DNA of 64,000 bases from Rattus norvegicus (lineage: Eukaryota; Chordata; Mammalia; Rodentia; Muridae). The translations under genes were made by a program, and so were the position numbers. Positions 12,160 through 24,354 of the stretch are shown here, piece after piece. The stretch is taken from NCBI RefSeq assembly GCF_036323735.1, contig NC_086024.1:68010424-68074423 (forward strand), in the 5' to 3' direction. A model generated the notes under the pieces. The model ran no database searches, had not been told where the DNA came from, and saw nothing but the letters and a program-made list of their open reading frames with translations. The number at the start of each line of letters is the position of its first letter. The first letter of the stretch is position 1.

Positions 12160-12375
12160 TTGATGAATATATGTATTTTCCTTTGGGCTAAAAGTGGAAT
12201 TCTGCCTTTATGAGTTATATGGTTGGTACATCTTTAGAGTTTTTAAGTTTTCCAGAGTGACTTAACATTTTACATTCCCACCATGGGTGCATGAGAGATC
12301 AGGGTCATCCACATCCTGGACAGCGTTTCATTTAGGTCTCCTAGTAGGTGATATGGTCACATTGATGACAAACTA
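12160..12375 (-). mobile_element. Ancient L1M fragment (ORF2 3' end)
   Basis: The plus strand carries ACATTTTACATTCCCACCATGG, GTGCATGAGAGATCAGGGTC and CACATCCTGGACAGCG, a decayed antisense copy of the conserved ORF2 C-terminal region. No open frame is left. Confidence 0.6.
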
Positions 12376-13820
12376 ATCCAAACATGAAAATATTGATTAA
12401 ATGATATTTATTTATTATAGTCACCAAAACAAATGCATTTTCTTGCATCTGTCCTGCCCAAGAATTATCTCATTCTCATTGATCATTCCCTCGTTCTAGA
12501 GTTTTGAGAACCTTTTTTTTTTTAAACCACGAGTCTTATAAGCACTGTGTGGTAACAGATAGTATAAGAAATTAGAAAAGGCATCCTGAATTTGAGAGAG
12601 AGTAGAGGACACGGGAAGAGTTGAGAGGAGAGAACAGAAAAAGAGAAAAAATAAAGAGAAGTTGTTCATGATCAAGGACTTAGGACCCAGGAAATGGCAA
12701 ATTGAAATAGTTTTGATTCTGATCCTACACCTTCCACTAAACTATATAGCAATGAGCGTAAACAGGGACAAAGGAGCAACAAATGAAGGTGGGAGGAGAT
12801 TAGGAATTTACTGATTTGAATTGCTGCATACAATTTCAAAGGACAAATATGTCCCTGGAGAACAAACACTGGCATTTGAGATCCTTCTGTTACTTCCAAG
12901 ACTGTGCCAGCAGTAAGCTTATACACAGCATCTGAGCTAGTGGATAGGACTCCGTGCAACTGTGTCTCAGGGAAAATCTCTGAGTGAGTAGGCTTCCCAC
13001 ATTAAATGGTATTATTAACAGGTATCTTACAGACGGGTTTTATGCAGTTTGAGAATGGTCTTTACTCCTTTTTAAGATATAGAGCCTTTGTCTATAGATG
13101 CAGGGTTCGCAAGTGTTTCCAGTCAAGCTTCAGCTCGTGTCTTCATCTGCCTCTTTGGCTCTTTCACAGCAGAAGGATCTTGGGATTCAATTTATTTTTC
13201 CTATAGGGTAAACTTTATTGTCAAGTCTAAGGCATCACTTCCCATTCCCAGGAGTTTTTCCTTCCCCTAAGTTTTAGAGTTTTGTATTTTTACCTAAGTC
13301 TTGAGTTCTTTTCAACCTACTCTTGGCCCCATGTGCTTAAAGTTTAAGGCAAGCTTTGCCTTTTGTGTCTGGATATTTGCCTGCCATTACTGTTGGGAAG
13401 ATTCTCCACCCAATAATCACTTTGCAGTTTGTAAACAGCTGGGCACCTGGGTGTGGCTTTATTTTGTGTGGTTCTGAATCCTGTTCCTTTGAACTAAGTG
13501 ACCATTTCCTCACTAATGCCGTATAACCTTGATTATTATTATTATTATACAATAAGCTGAATGGAGATTTCCCATCTTGTTCTTTTTAAAACGTGTTTTA
13601 CCATTTATTACCATTCCATATTAGATTCTAGAATAATCCTTTCTGTATTTACAAATGATCCTGTTAGAATTTTCACAAGAGTTGTTCTAAACCTGCATAT
13701 TGAGAAGTCCGTGTGCCAGAATATAGTTATTTGCAGAAACAATTGGTTTGCTACTCTCTAACCGTGTCTTTTGTGCTATTCACTTCAATTGGGTACTTAT
13801 TAGGTCACATACAATACGAG

Positions 13821-13901
<81 letters not shown>

Positions 13902-16540
13902 TTTTTCTGCAGAGAGAATCATGTATAAATAACCTAGTAAGGGTAGGCTTGGGAGCCCTAATGGCATATGGCTAGATAGAACCTTAGCATACAGACATAT
14001 TGACATGGCTTGTGATAGACTATCTCCATGTGACTCCCAGTCTACATTTATGTCAGAGGAAGGCTTTTCACGAGGATTTGTTTTCAGTGTTTGTCTATAT
14101 TGTTGTCTCACATAAGGCATTATTACGTTAATTTTCCAACATAGGTAACACATTCATAATGGTTGAAATAGCGAATCAATGAATACAAATATAGCTTGGC
14201 TATTTAAATCTGACATGCCCACAACTATTCAATTCTATGTCCAAACAAGTAACCGTCTTTTGATTTTTTTAAAAATAATTTACAAAAGCGATCAATATAC
14301 ATTCTCACTTAATACGCTTACTTTGGAACACTGTCATAAAAGTCTGCAAGTAAATTCTTGTTTGGTTTTTGTCTTATTCCTCTGTACGACTGTACATTTC
14401 ATCAACGATCTCATTTTGCTTCACTTTTTAATGAAGAAAATTTATTGTAATACATCATGATAGACTTAAGTTAAAACACGTTAAAAAGTCAAATTTTGTC
14501 ATATCTCTCCCTCACCCCAGGCTTCTAAATAACACTTTTAAATATTTCAGTCTATATTTGGTATTCAAAGATGGCTCTCCTTTCATTATTCTGATGATGT
14601 TTTATGATCAAGAATACAGAGAGATCTCATTCAAGGCTATACATAGTGCCAGTCTTTGTAGAGCCTGGCTTAGAACACACATCCATCGCTGGGCTGCCCA
14701 CTGCTCACAGCACATGAGATGATTTGAATTTAATTCCCATAAGGGCTAAAACCCGCTGGACTGTATAAAGTGTTTTGTTTTTATCTTTTGTTTTTCATCC
14801 ATATTAACCCTCTACCAGTCAGTCACACAGTCTATCCTTTATAACAAGGATTTCTTTCTTCTTGCTGACGGCTTCACGTTCTTAGTTCTTTCTGCTCTGT
14901 TAGCATTTGTTCAGTTCACGACCAATCCTTAAATCCTAGATTCGTAGAATATCTTGCCAACCAGAATGAGGAAGTGAATAATTAGAGATTCTATTAAGAG
15001 TGAAACTCCTTTATTTTCCTAAACTTATTATATACAGCAGTCTCAACTGTCTTACTTTCTCCTGTTAAATTCATCCTTTCTCATTATCTTCTTTATGCAA
15101 TGCTTAATTTAAGTAGACAGTCTTCTGTTTTTATGCCGGAAAAAAGTTAGCATGCCCTTCAAACAACTTTTAAGGTTGGGCTTGGCTCATACTAACGTAG
15201 TGGTCTGCCCCCTAGTGGTGATAGGAAGCATCTGCCCTGCTCACTGTAGGAACACATGACTGCACTTTCTAAATGAACTGAAGACAATGGACTACTTTCT
15301 CAAAAATGTAGGGTAAAATTATGACTTCATTTCAGAAGATATGTGAAAAACATTTATAAATCTGTTTTTTCTGGTTTATAGTAATCACTACGAGGCTTCA
15401 CTTACAAACTATTTCAGAAACCCATTTTGTTATTTGTGAAAACCTGATCTTACATCCCTTATAACATTCGTGTATCTTCATTTTTCCAGAATGGGCCTTT
15501 CTAGTCAGCTAAGAGATTGGAGTTAGACTTAGAGCTGGGCAATACTTTGTTGTCTGAGACTTAGAGTCCCCCAGTAAGGCTGGGACCAGGAGGGCCGACA
15601 GGAGGCATGTGCAGAGGAGCGCGTGCTGGGCTGGATTCTTGGGAGCTGGCAGATGAAGTTGTGTTGCGGGGGCACAAGGGTTCTCCATGGGGCAGGCTTG
15701 TAAGGGAGTAATCAACTGTAAGAATTGTATGCGTGACGTATTTACTGCAAATCCCACAGCAAGGAGTAATATAGGAGGTTAAACTGAAGCACATTCTCTA
15801 GCCTACAGCTTACAGCACAGATATACTTACTACTGTGCAACCAATAGAAACCTGTTTTGCACATACATGCACAGATGCACATAGAATACACACTTAGACA
15901 TGCATATGTGCATGTGCATGCACACGCACACATACATATACACATAAAAATAGGCTTACTATGCATGCTATTTCAAAACCTGACAACCTTATCATAATAA
16001 AAATACATAGGACATCATTGCAAACCAATATTTCTAGCATTTTCATTTGCTGATATAAGCTAATTTGTTAGCTGCACTCAATTACATAAGATTACATCTA
16101 ATTTTCTGTTATATAGACAGTGTTATGAAAATCCTTCACATATAAATGGATACTTATACAAGTTCATCTGGGGTAAATTTTGTTATAGTGACTTTTTGGT
16201 CAAAGCTTATACATAGTAAAGAAACATATATTTTATTTTCAGCATATGTGTGTATTATACATACATGTGTATGCATGTTCCTGTGTGTGAGGGTGCATGT
16301 AGATGCTAGAGTGTGATATTTTCCTCCAATGCCTTTAACCTTCCATGTTGACATATTACATCAAATACTATTGGTCTAAAAAAAGTAACAATAAAACAAC
16401 TTTTACAACTTTTCTGGTATACCCATTGATTGGTACTTCATATTGTAGTGTCTATGACATGGAAAGATACTATCCACACACTACCAAAAGAAAAAAGTAA
16501 ACACCAAACCAACCACAGAACACTTCATCTACACTCTATT
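12376..16540. other. Mostly unique non-coding DNA
   Basis: Apart from the microsatellite at 13823-13899 I see no repeat, exon or gene. The open frames at 12672-12959 (minus) and 14179-14460 (plus) show no protein motif. A CCCCCTAGTGGT phrase at 15210 may belong to an ancient repeat. Confidence 0.4.
13823..13899. repeat. (TG)n(AG)n compound microsatellite
   Basis: About 14 TG units pass through GA into about 23 AG units without spacer, the same two-motif architecture as at 1404-1530. Confidence 0.97.
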
Positions 16541-16544
16541 CTGC

Positions 16545-17075
16545 CTCCAAGCTATGCTAGGGCAATGGTGGAACAAAGCTTGTGGGAGTAACCAACTGTA
16601 TCCGGTTTAACTTAAGGTCATCTTCATGGTGAAATGGAATCCATACATGACACTGTGGGTAACCAAGAACCAGAGTTTAGATGCCCCAGAGACCTAGAAT
16701 AAAACCAAATACTAGTGGTCCATTAAATGCCTTACCTCAGAGCTCAGGGGACTTCATGGAAGAGGATACAGAGGAGTTGGAGGACACCAGGGGAACAAGG
16801 ACGTCTATGAAAGACCAAGAAAAACTTATTTGAACTCACAAAAACTGAAGCATAAGCAATGCGCTGATATTGGATTGCACTGGTTCTTCTGCATATATTT
16901 TATAGCTTTCAACTTAGTACTTTTAGGGGACTCCTGAATGTATATATGAGTGGGTCTCTGATTCTTGTGTCTTCTCTTAGGGATCTTTTATTTTTCTGTT
17001 GTCTTGCCTTATCCAATGTTGATATGATGGCTTTCATTTTATCTTATTTTATTTTGTTAAAAAAATAAAATAAAT
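16545..17075 (+). mobile_element. L1 (Lx-type) 3' UTR
   Basis: Phrases GCTATGCTAGGGCAATGGTGG, AGCTTGTGGGAGTAACCAAC, GAGCTCAGGGGACTTCATGG and TCTTCTGCATATATTTTATAGC are in the order of an old rodent L1 3' UTR, closing in an AAAAAATAAAATAAATATAAAG tail. Non-coding and 5'-truncated, with internal loss. Confidence 0.7.
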
Positions 17076-17644
17076 ATAAAGAAAAACATGGTTTGTTTTG
17101 CTGAGAATGTTCTCCAGTGTATTTCTTAGTATAAACTGGATGCCCACTCTTACTGTTCTCTTCTCGTCTGCCTGACAGATGGAGGAATAACCTGCCTTCT
17201 TCCTGCTGGATTCTTTTCTGCCCCTCCTTACAATTTCACCAGAGATCTTCCAAGTACCCAGTGATTCTCTCATTACTCCTGTTTTTCACCTTCTGATTTC
17301 CTGGGGTTATAAGGTTGTCTCTCCAGGCCCTTAAGCCACATTTCCCAAAATCTATTCCTTTTGCTTAATCCTTAGGTGGGAAGAATATTGTTTTAAATGT
17401 TTTAAGAGATTCTTAATGGCTTCAAAAACTTGTTTTAAAACCTCTTCCATGATTTGTAACTCAACTATTCTATGAAATCACCAGAAAATATGTCTGGAAC
17501 ATGCCCAACTTCTAATGGGTTGGCATCTTTGTCTTCATTATATAGCTATAAAGAAATTACATGAGGGTGAGGGCACTTTTTTTTTTACTACAAACTAGAG
17601 ACAGTTTTGGAATCTTGAAGAGTTCTTAGACATCTTGGGGTGGT

Positions 17645-17810
17645 GGTGGTGGAGAGATAGGTCAGTGGTTAGTCTGACAAAAGATCAATTTCCATCACAT
17701 ATGTGGAATGACCTTCTATAACTCCAGTTCCAGGTGAGCCCGTGACCTCTTCTGTGAGCACCAAGCACACAGGTTGGGCACAGACATTCAGGTAAAACAT
17801 CTGTATCCAA
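17645..17810 (+). mobile_element. B3-type SINE
   Basis: GGTGGAGAGATAGGTCAGTGG is the tRNA-like head. ATAACTCCAGTTCCAGG, GTGACCTCTTCTGTGAGC and GCACAGACATTCAGGTAAAAC are the B3 body and 3' region. The tail has become the adjacent GGAA repeat. Confidence 0.8.
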
Positions 17811-17870
17811 GAAAGGAAGGAAGGAAGGAAAGAAAGAAGGAAGACAGACAGACAGAAAAAAGAGAAAAAG
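17811..17870. repeat. (GGAA)n/(AGAC)n purine repeat
   Basis: GGAAGGAAGGAAGGAAAGAAAG then ACAGACAGACAG and A/G-rich sequence, grown from the tail of the B3 SINE just upstream. Confidence 0.92.
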
Positions 17871-18357
17871 ATGTCCCCCCCTCACTTGCAGTAGTTGAGA
17901 ACACTGTTTCCTAATCGTTTATGTTCAGCAATTGTTTCTGGATGTGGGAGTGAGATAGCAGAGAAATTCAATTTCTCTTTCTCCCTCATCATTCCATCTT
18001 CCCTGTGCTTTTTCCTAAACTAGAGTTATGTAAAAATCAATCCTATTACCTGGTGGTATGGGGCATCTAGCATTAAGAAAAATGTCATTAAAGAGAATAG
18101 TGACCCTTAAAGAGCTTTTCATTGATTTTCAATGGGTTTTACTGCTGTCCTCGGGCTCCCAGACAACATTATGTCTTCGTATTGAAAATTGCACTTTTTG
18201 TTCTTTAGCAGAACTTGCCCAGCACAAGAAAACTTCTGGAATGAGTACTGATATCCAACATATACTGTGGAGATCATTCTCACGGGGCACTTTGGATACA
18301 AAGGATCAAAGAAAGTTCTAGGGAAAGCAAGAGGAAGTGGAAGAAAGCTGCAACTGT

Positions 18358-18359
<2 letters not shown>

Positions 18360-18419
<60 letters not shown>
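18360..18419. repeat. (AG)n microsatellite
   Basis: About 30 perfect AG units. Confidence 0.98.
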
Positions 18420-18421
<2 letters not shown>

Positions 18422-19107
18422 TGTTGGAAGGTTTGCTAATTAGAGCTCCAGCTCACTAACAGGAATCGAGCAGAGTAGTCAGGCTGAGACTCTGAGAGGT
18501 TACTTGTATTAGAAGATTATGCCAACCACCAATCATTTCTAGACGTTCAAGGAAGACAAGCCCAACTGAAAGTGTTCATGGGCCCTGGGAAGATAAAGAA
18601 ACCATGGTGTTGGTTCATCTCTGTTTTGATGATGATGAGAGTCTCTGATGAAATGAATAAGGAAAGACAAGGCATTTCAATTCTAGCTGGAGATCGTAAT
18701 ATGCCATAGACACTGCTAAGCCACTGCTCCCTAATAAACACCCCCAAGGTGACAGAGGCCTGAGACCAGAGTTGACAGAGGATACTGGGGCATGTGGACC
18801 GCTGAGGTGTGAGTACTTGCTCTGAATTGTTTAACTAAGCACACCAACTTTCCAAGACATTCCAAGGAGGAGCACTTTTTATAGGTTCAATCCTTTATTT
18901 AAGAACCTGGTCGGATAAATGGATCATTTAAATGACACATGTGGAGGTTACTAGAAGGCTCTCAAATATAAGATACAAAACCCTATATAAAACAACTTGG
19001 CAATTTCAAAGATTTTTGAATGATCTCAACACAAACAATACACACCTGATCATTATACATTGTATTCAGGTATTGAAATGACATACTATTCTGAGCAAAA
19101 ACACATG

Positions 19108-19111
<4 letters not shown>

Positions 19112-19159
<48 letters not shown>
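19112..19159. repeat. (GT)n microsatellite
   Basis: About 24 perfect GT units. Confidence 0.98.
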
Positions 19160-19160
<1 letters not shown>

Positions 19161-19704
19161 TTGAATACACATACTTGTGTTATTCTATGCACTTGAGCAC
19201 TTGGATCTTGAGGATAGAGTTATTTTTGCATATATAGTCCTATTATAATTCTTCATTTGCAACCTAGGTCATGAAACAGATCATAAATGTCCTTTGTGAT
19301 CCCATCCTAGCCTTCTCTTTGTCTTTCCTACAAGGATACCCCTGTATCTAGTTTAATTGTTATTCCCCTTTTATACACTGCAAGGGAAGATTTATTTGCT
19401 ATCCCTTCTAACTTCATATGTACATAAGGACTGAGAAATGACATGAAGTCTGTTGTATAGGATTGAAATGTCCTGAGACTATCATCCTGTAATTTTGACC
19501 CCTTCTGAAATTTCTATTTAGTCAAATCATCACTCCTTTAAAACTCAGTTCATTCAAAATGGCCCTCCTTCATTTTTTTCTTCTTTAACTGACTTCTCCT
19601 CGATTCTCTATCATAATATGTATGTTATCCCACCAATGTCCTATCTTGGGAAGTCTGTGATACTGAGACCACAGTTATTGAGTATTATGTGCAAATAACT
19701 GGGA

Positions 19705-20165
19705 TCTTAGTTTATTTAGGTTGCTACAGTAGAGAATGGTACACTTTAAATGGCTAGCATAACATTTGGAAGGCAGAAAGTACAGGACGATGGTGCCAGC
19801 AGAACCACTGTTTGCTGATGGATCATTGTCCTGTCTGCAGAAAGCCACCTTGTTCTATACTCACATGACAGAACAAGAAAAAAAATGCACATGGGAGGAA
19901 GATGGAGGGGGAGGGGCAATTTCTTTGGACCCTTCTTGTATTGGCTCTAATTCTGTAAGAATTCCATCCTCATAATAAAGGAAGAGGGAAGGGAACAGCA
20001 TGGAGAGGGGATAAACTAGAGGTGAGAAGATGTGCAGTTCTTTTGATATCTCCCTAATTTTGTACTAGAGGCCTTCACTCATGTGAACTTGATATCTTTT
20101 AAAGACCCCATCTCCTAATATCATCATTGGGGTTTAAGATTGTAACAAATGAGTTTTGGGGGACA
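19705..20165 (-). mobile_element. MLT1-type MaLR LTR, ancient
   Basis: On the plus strand it opens TTATTTAGGTTGCTACAGTAG and closes CCCCATCTCCTAATATCATCATTGGGGTTTAAGATTG (several substitutions), the antisense order of the mammal-wide MLT1 LTR. Internal parts such as CTCACATGACAGAACAAG fit. It predates the rodent-specific elements around it. Confidence 0.7.
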
Positions 20166-20854
20166 GTAGTGGTAACTTTGTGAAGTACAGAGATGCATAG
20201 ACAAATAAATGCATTTGATCTTTTTAATGAGTACATTGGGCAGTGGTATACACCTACATAGTATTAACAGATCCATTACCTTCTGTGGTGAAGACATGGA
20301 TGGAGAGAGCTCTGTAGTATACAGGCCTGATCAGAAACCCTTAAGGCTCTCATTAATGTTCTCGGGCTCCTGAAGGTTAATTCTGAGTCACAACCCATGA
20401 ACCTGTCTAAACCTTTACCCCTTTGCTTAAGTTGAGGATAAATTGTTCTACCTATGTGCTCACTCACCCAGGTAACTGGCCAACTAGAGAGGAAAAGGCA
20501 TATCTCCCTCAGACCACTCTCGAAGTCATCAAGGTCACTGGCACATCGTAACTCAACTTCTCCTTCACACTATTCTTGTTTTTTTCCCACTCCAATTCAG
20601 GTAGTATTCTCCAATAAAACTGTTCTAAGCAGAACTCTGGGTGGCTTTCCCTTTAAAATCAAAGTTAAGGCAGTGGACAAGACCTCTCCTATTGCTTTTT
20701 ATGATAAAACTGGTTCAGACAGATGAACTGCTAATAGATTGATAGCAGTTTAAAATTATCTGGCAGATTTCAGGGTGTGCTTCCACTTCAATGGCCCCAT
20801 CTCCCTTTCCATAGAGTACCTTTTCAGAACTCAGGGGGATTTTTGGAAAACCTA
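20166..20854. other. Unique non-coding DNA
   Basis: Nothing recognised. The 90-codon frame at 20454-20726 has no motif. Confidence 0.4.
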
Positions 20855-20997
20855 AATGAGAAATGAAAAGGAGGCCATGAGTTTGAGATGGAGAGTAGGG
20901 GTGAGTCAGTTGGAGGGAGGCACATAGGAAAGTTTGGAGGGGAAAGGGAAGGAAGTAAATATATAATTACATTTTCATTGAAATAGAAAATTAAAAA
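20855..20997 (+). mobile_element. L1 (Lx-type) 3' end
   Basis: GAGGCCATGAGTTTGAGATGG, GTTGGAGGGAGGCACATAGG, a GGAGGGGAAAGGGAAGGAAG purine run and an A-rich end match the terminal part of old rodent L1 3' UTRs. Confidence 0.6.
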
Positions 20998-21935
20998 AAT
21001 CATCTTTCAAGTATGGGATGTCCTTAAATTTGCGATTGTTTAATATGGCTCAGTTGATTGTTGGACCTTGGCCTTCTGTTACTTGCATGGTTTGGCCTAT
21101 GCAGTGAAGCTGTCAGATATTGACTGGCTGAGTCTCGCTTCTGGACTCCAGTTCTTTAGTTATGCTCAAAGATGCTCTTTGAGTGATCCAGGGGCACTGA
21201 AGCTGAAGAAACAGCCCATTAGAACCTGAAGTCAGTTCTTTTATCTTTCTGAGATTGAATTGAACATGTAAACTTATATTTGGAAAGAAACATGTACTTA
21301 GGAGGACATATTCAGGATGTGAGATGAATGTCTCTTTGTTCAAGTCTGCTTCTGGGTCTTTTAGGAGTCCTTAAACACTTTTCTCATAGGCCTTGAATAT
21401 ATTTTGCTGTTTATATAAACATTTCATCATATGTATTGAGTTGTCTTTCCCATTTTGTGGAGTTTTAGACCTGTTGGCTAACAGCAAATGTGGGAAGCTG
21501 CTGCTGGGCACAGGTGGCTGAGGAGGAGTGTTCTTCAGATTTTGATTTGTTGTTGAAATCAACATTCACAAGGAGAACCTACACTTTCTTGCTGTTCACC
21601 ACATGTTTCTTGATGGGCATGCCTGAACCAAAGGCTTTCCTGACTTTAAACGTGCTACTTCGTTTTTTTTGGCCCAGTTCTCTTTATAATATGTGAGAAG
21701 TATAAAGTTTAGGACTAAGGACTAGGACTAAGTTAACATGCAAGACATTATCAGATCATATATCTATTAATCAAAACCTTTACTGTGGTGATTTACATTA
21801 TCACAACTTACAAACTGAAATTTTCATAGTGCATTGAGATTAAAGTTAAGTTTGAAAATCTATGCATACAGGGATTTATCTATGTAATGATGTCTTAATA
21901 TTTACCATAACCTTAAAACTGCATTTAGAAGCCCA
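20998..21935. other. Unique DNA, possible remnant frame on the minus strand
   Basis: No repeat is recognised. Between about 21690 and 21470 the minus strand holds one frame that is open apart from a single TAG and is rich in Lys, Ser and Gln (it includes KAFGSGMPIKKHVVNSKKV). I cannot identify it. Confidence 0.3.
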
Positions 21936-22990
21936 ACTTGGCTCATTTTCCAGCTTACAACTCTCCCTGCATTTGCAGAAGCCTGCTGACACCAGGACCA
22001 ACTAGGTAAGACCCTACTTCAAGCCCTGAATGGATAACTGCTCTTAAAGCACATTCAACGGTAGTACACTGTACCTCATCTTCTGTGATCCAATTTCCAG
22101 CCTACAATTTTACCTTCTTTCCTGGAGGTCACTCTGGCACCAGAGAACATAGGCCCTACAGGTACTAGGGACCCCAGAAGTAATGTTAACATCTATAAGC
22201 TTAGAGGCCATGCAGGCCAAAGAAACCCAGAGGAGAGAGCCTGAAGACTCACTAGGCACCAAAACTCCTGGCTATTCAGGCAAGAGAATGGGGAGGAAAC
22301 AAACAAACAAGGCTAAAAAATCTAAAAATTATCCTTATAAAAAGGATAAACTCAGAAATTAGCCCTTAAACCTATAAAACCCCCAAACCCAGATGGCTCT
22401 AGAGCAGCATGAGAACACAACCAAGAAGAGTAAGGGCAATATGGTTCCACCAAAGCCCACTCTCCCACTTCAGCAAGATATTCTAATGTAGCTGAAGCAC
22501 AGGAAACTGACCTTAAAACAAATCTTATGAGGATGATAGAGGCCTTTCAAGAGATAATGAATGCATTTCTTCAAGAAATACAGGAAAATGCAGTCAACAG
22601 TGAAGGAAATGAACAATAATTGTTCAATACCTGAAAATAGAAATAGAAGCAATAGAGAACATACAAACTGAAGAAATCCTGGAGATGGAAAACCTAGGTA
22701 AGGGAACAGAAACTACAGAAACAAGCATCACCAACAGAGTCCAGGAGATGGAAGAAAGAATTTCAGGTGTAAAGGAAGAAACTGATACATCAGTCAAAGA
22801 AAGTATTAAATTTAAAACGTTTCTGACATAAAATTTCCAGGAAATATGGCACACTACAAAAATACCAAACCTGAGAATAATGGGAATAGAAGAAGGAGAC
22901 GATTCTTAGCTCAAAAGTCTAAAAAGTATATTTAAAAAAAACATAAAAGAAAATTGGCCTAACCTAAAGAAAGAGATGCTTCAGCTTCTG

Positions 22991-23327
22991 TCTGTGAATC
23001 CAGGCTGACAGATACAAACATAGTCTGAGGTAGCTGACTAAGGAAAGCAGGACTGTCATGCGCCTCTGTCAATCCTCTGAAAACAGCTCAGCACATCCCC
23101 CCAAGGGAATGCAAGGGGTGCTACTGCATTCTGTCCATCTCACAGAAGGTTCCTGCATATCCAGGCCAGCAGTAACATACATAGCTGTCAATAGTATCTT
23201 TACATGTTGCATCATTGTGACAAAGCTTTGATCAACAAAGAGACATCATCAAGGTCTCACAGTGTGTCCCTGTGAATCCACTACCTGTGCAGTCACAATA
23301 GTAGTTGTTTCCTCCATGGATAGGGTC
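22991..23327 (-). pseudogene. Crumbs (CRB1-like) EGF-domain retro-fragment
   Basis: Read on the minus strand from 23327 downward, the frame encodes GGNNYYCDCTGSGFTG then THCETLM, the C-terminal half of an EGF-like domain. After an in-frame TGA (23232-23234) the same frame continues with LCHNDATC and YVCYCWPGYAGTFCEMD, a second EGF domain. A deletion of about 5 bases shifts the frame, after which SSTPC and a later frame giving SDYVCICQPGFT continue a third. Spacing and wording match, from memory, consecutive EGF repeats of the Crumbs polarity protein CRB1. CRB1 is a membrane protein of photoreceptor and epithelial junctions. At about 337 bp, with a stop and several frameshifts, this is a dead fragment. 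It lies directly against an L1 3' UTR in the opposite direction, and both sit inside the ORF1 of an older L1. I infer an L1-mediated chimeric retro-insertion. An L1 subfamily that captured this piece is the alternative. Confidence 0.75.
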
Positions 23328-23822
23328 ACTCAATAGCTGAGTGAAACAGATGCAGAGACCCAAAGCCAAACTGTAGACTGAGCTTGGGAAGTCTTGTGGA
23401 AGAGTTAGGGGAAGGATTAAAGAAACTGGAGGGGTTAAAGACTCCGTAAGAGGACCAACAGAGAAAAAAAATCCCTGGATATTTGCAGGTTCCCAGAGAC
23501 TAAACCACCAATCAAAGAGGATACAGGCCAGCAGATAAACAGTTTCAACTTCATGCAGATCCCCCAACAACTGTAGTTGGTGCTTACCCTGACTGTGTGC
23601 CCATGGATCCTGCTCCCCTAACTGATCTGTGTTTTCTGGCCTCAGTGGGAGAGGATATACCTAGTCCTGCAGTGACTTGAGGTGCCAGGGGGGGCTGGTT
23701 CCCTGAGAGGGACCTCCTACTTCTCAGAAGTAAAAGGGAGTTGGTGGGGGAGGGGCCATGTGAAAAGGGACTGTGAGGAGAGGGGCTGTGATTTGGATAT
23801 AAAGTGAATAAATAAATAAATG
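23328..23822 (+). mobile_element. 5'-truncated L1 3' UTR, part of a chimeric insertion
   Basis: From ACTCAATAGCTGAGTGAAACAG and CAGAGACCCAAAGCCAAAC through GAGCTTGGGAAGTCTTGTGG, CTGGCCTCAGTGGGAGAGG and GACTTGAGGTGCCAGGGGGG to a GTGAATAAATAAATAAATGG tail, this follows a rodent L1 3' UTR in sense. Sequences resembling each other flank the whole insertion (AAAGAAAGAGATGCTT ending near 22982; AAAACTGAAAGATATTT near 23829). They may be a decayed target duplication enclosing both this UTR and the CRB1-like piece. Confidence 0.75.
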
Positions 23823-24289
23823 GAATGAAAACTGAAAGATATTTATAAATGTACAAGAAGCTTAGAGAACACCAAGTAGGCTAGACCAAGAGAAAACCCT
23901 CCCTCCACAAACTAATCCAAACAGTAAATGTACAGAACAAAGAAAGAATATTAAAATCTGCAATGAAAAAAAATGGTAACAGAAAAGGAGACAGAACTAC
24001 ACCTGACTTTTCAACAAATACTTTAAAACCCAAAAGGGCCTGGTGTGTTTAATTAAACTCTATTAGAGACCACAGATGCCAGCCTGGGCTACTATACTCA
24101 CAAAACTTTCAATCACTATGGATGGACAAAACAAGATATTATATAAAAAATGCAATTAAACTATCTATTCACAAATCCAGTTCCACAGAAGATACTAGAA
24201 GGAAAACTCCAACCCAAGGAGGTTAACTACACACAAGAAAACACTGCTAATAAATAATTTCAAACTAGCAAAACAAAAAGAAGGGAAAC

Positions 24290-24345
24290 ACACCACACAC
24301 ACACACATACACACACACACACCCACTCACCACCACCACCACCAC
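24290..24345. repeat. (CA)n(CAC)n microsatellite in L1 spacer
   Basis: ACACACACACAC runs with small interruptions followed by CACCACCACCACCACCAC, between the ORF1 and ORF2 remnants. Confidence 0.9.
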
Positions 24346-24354
24346 CATCAATAC

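Larger units (their letters stand above)
17871..19704. other. Unique DNA with two microsatellites
   Basis: No gene or dispersed repeat is recognised other than the AG and GT runs annotated separately. The 87-codon frame at 18058-18321 has no recognisable domain. Confidence 0.4.
22533..24250 (+). pseudogene. L1 ORF1 remnant, interrupted
   Basis: ORF1 encodes the RNA-binding, trimeric coiled-coil chaperone of the L1 particle. The 5' half (22533-22980) and 3' half (23831-24250) flank the chimeric insertion. Recognisable pieces are the coiled-coil-type Glu/Lys-rich start, ACCAAACCTGAGAATAATGGG (region of the conserved NLRIxG motif), and GATGCCAGCCTGGGCTACT near the end. Multiple stops and frameshifts are present, so no protein is made. 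Confidence 0.8.

Noticed and set aside
23232..23570. 112-codon minus-strand frame ending in an EGF-like motif as a possible intact gene
   Set aside because: Only its last part is CRB1-like. The rest is antisense L1 3' UTR, and the EGF part itself is broken by a stop and frameshifts, so it is treated as a retro-fragment.
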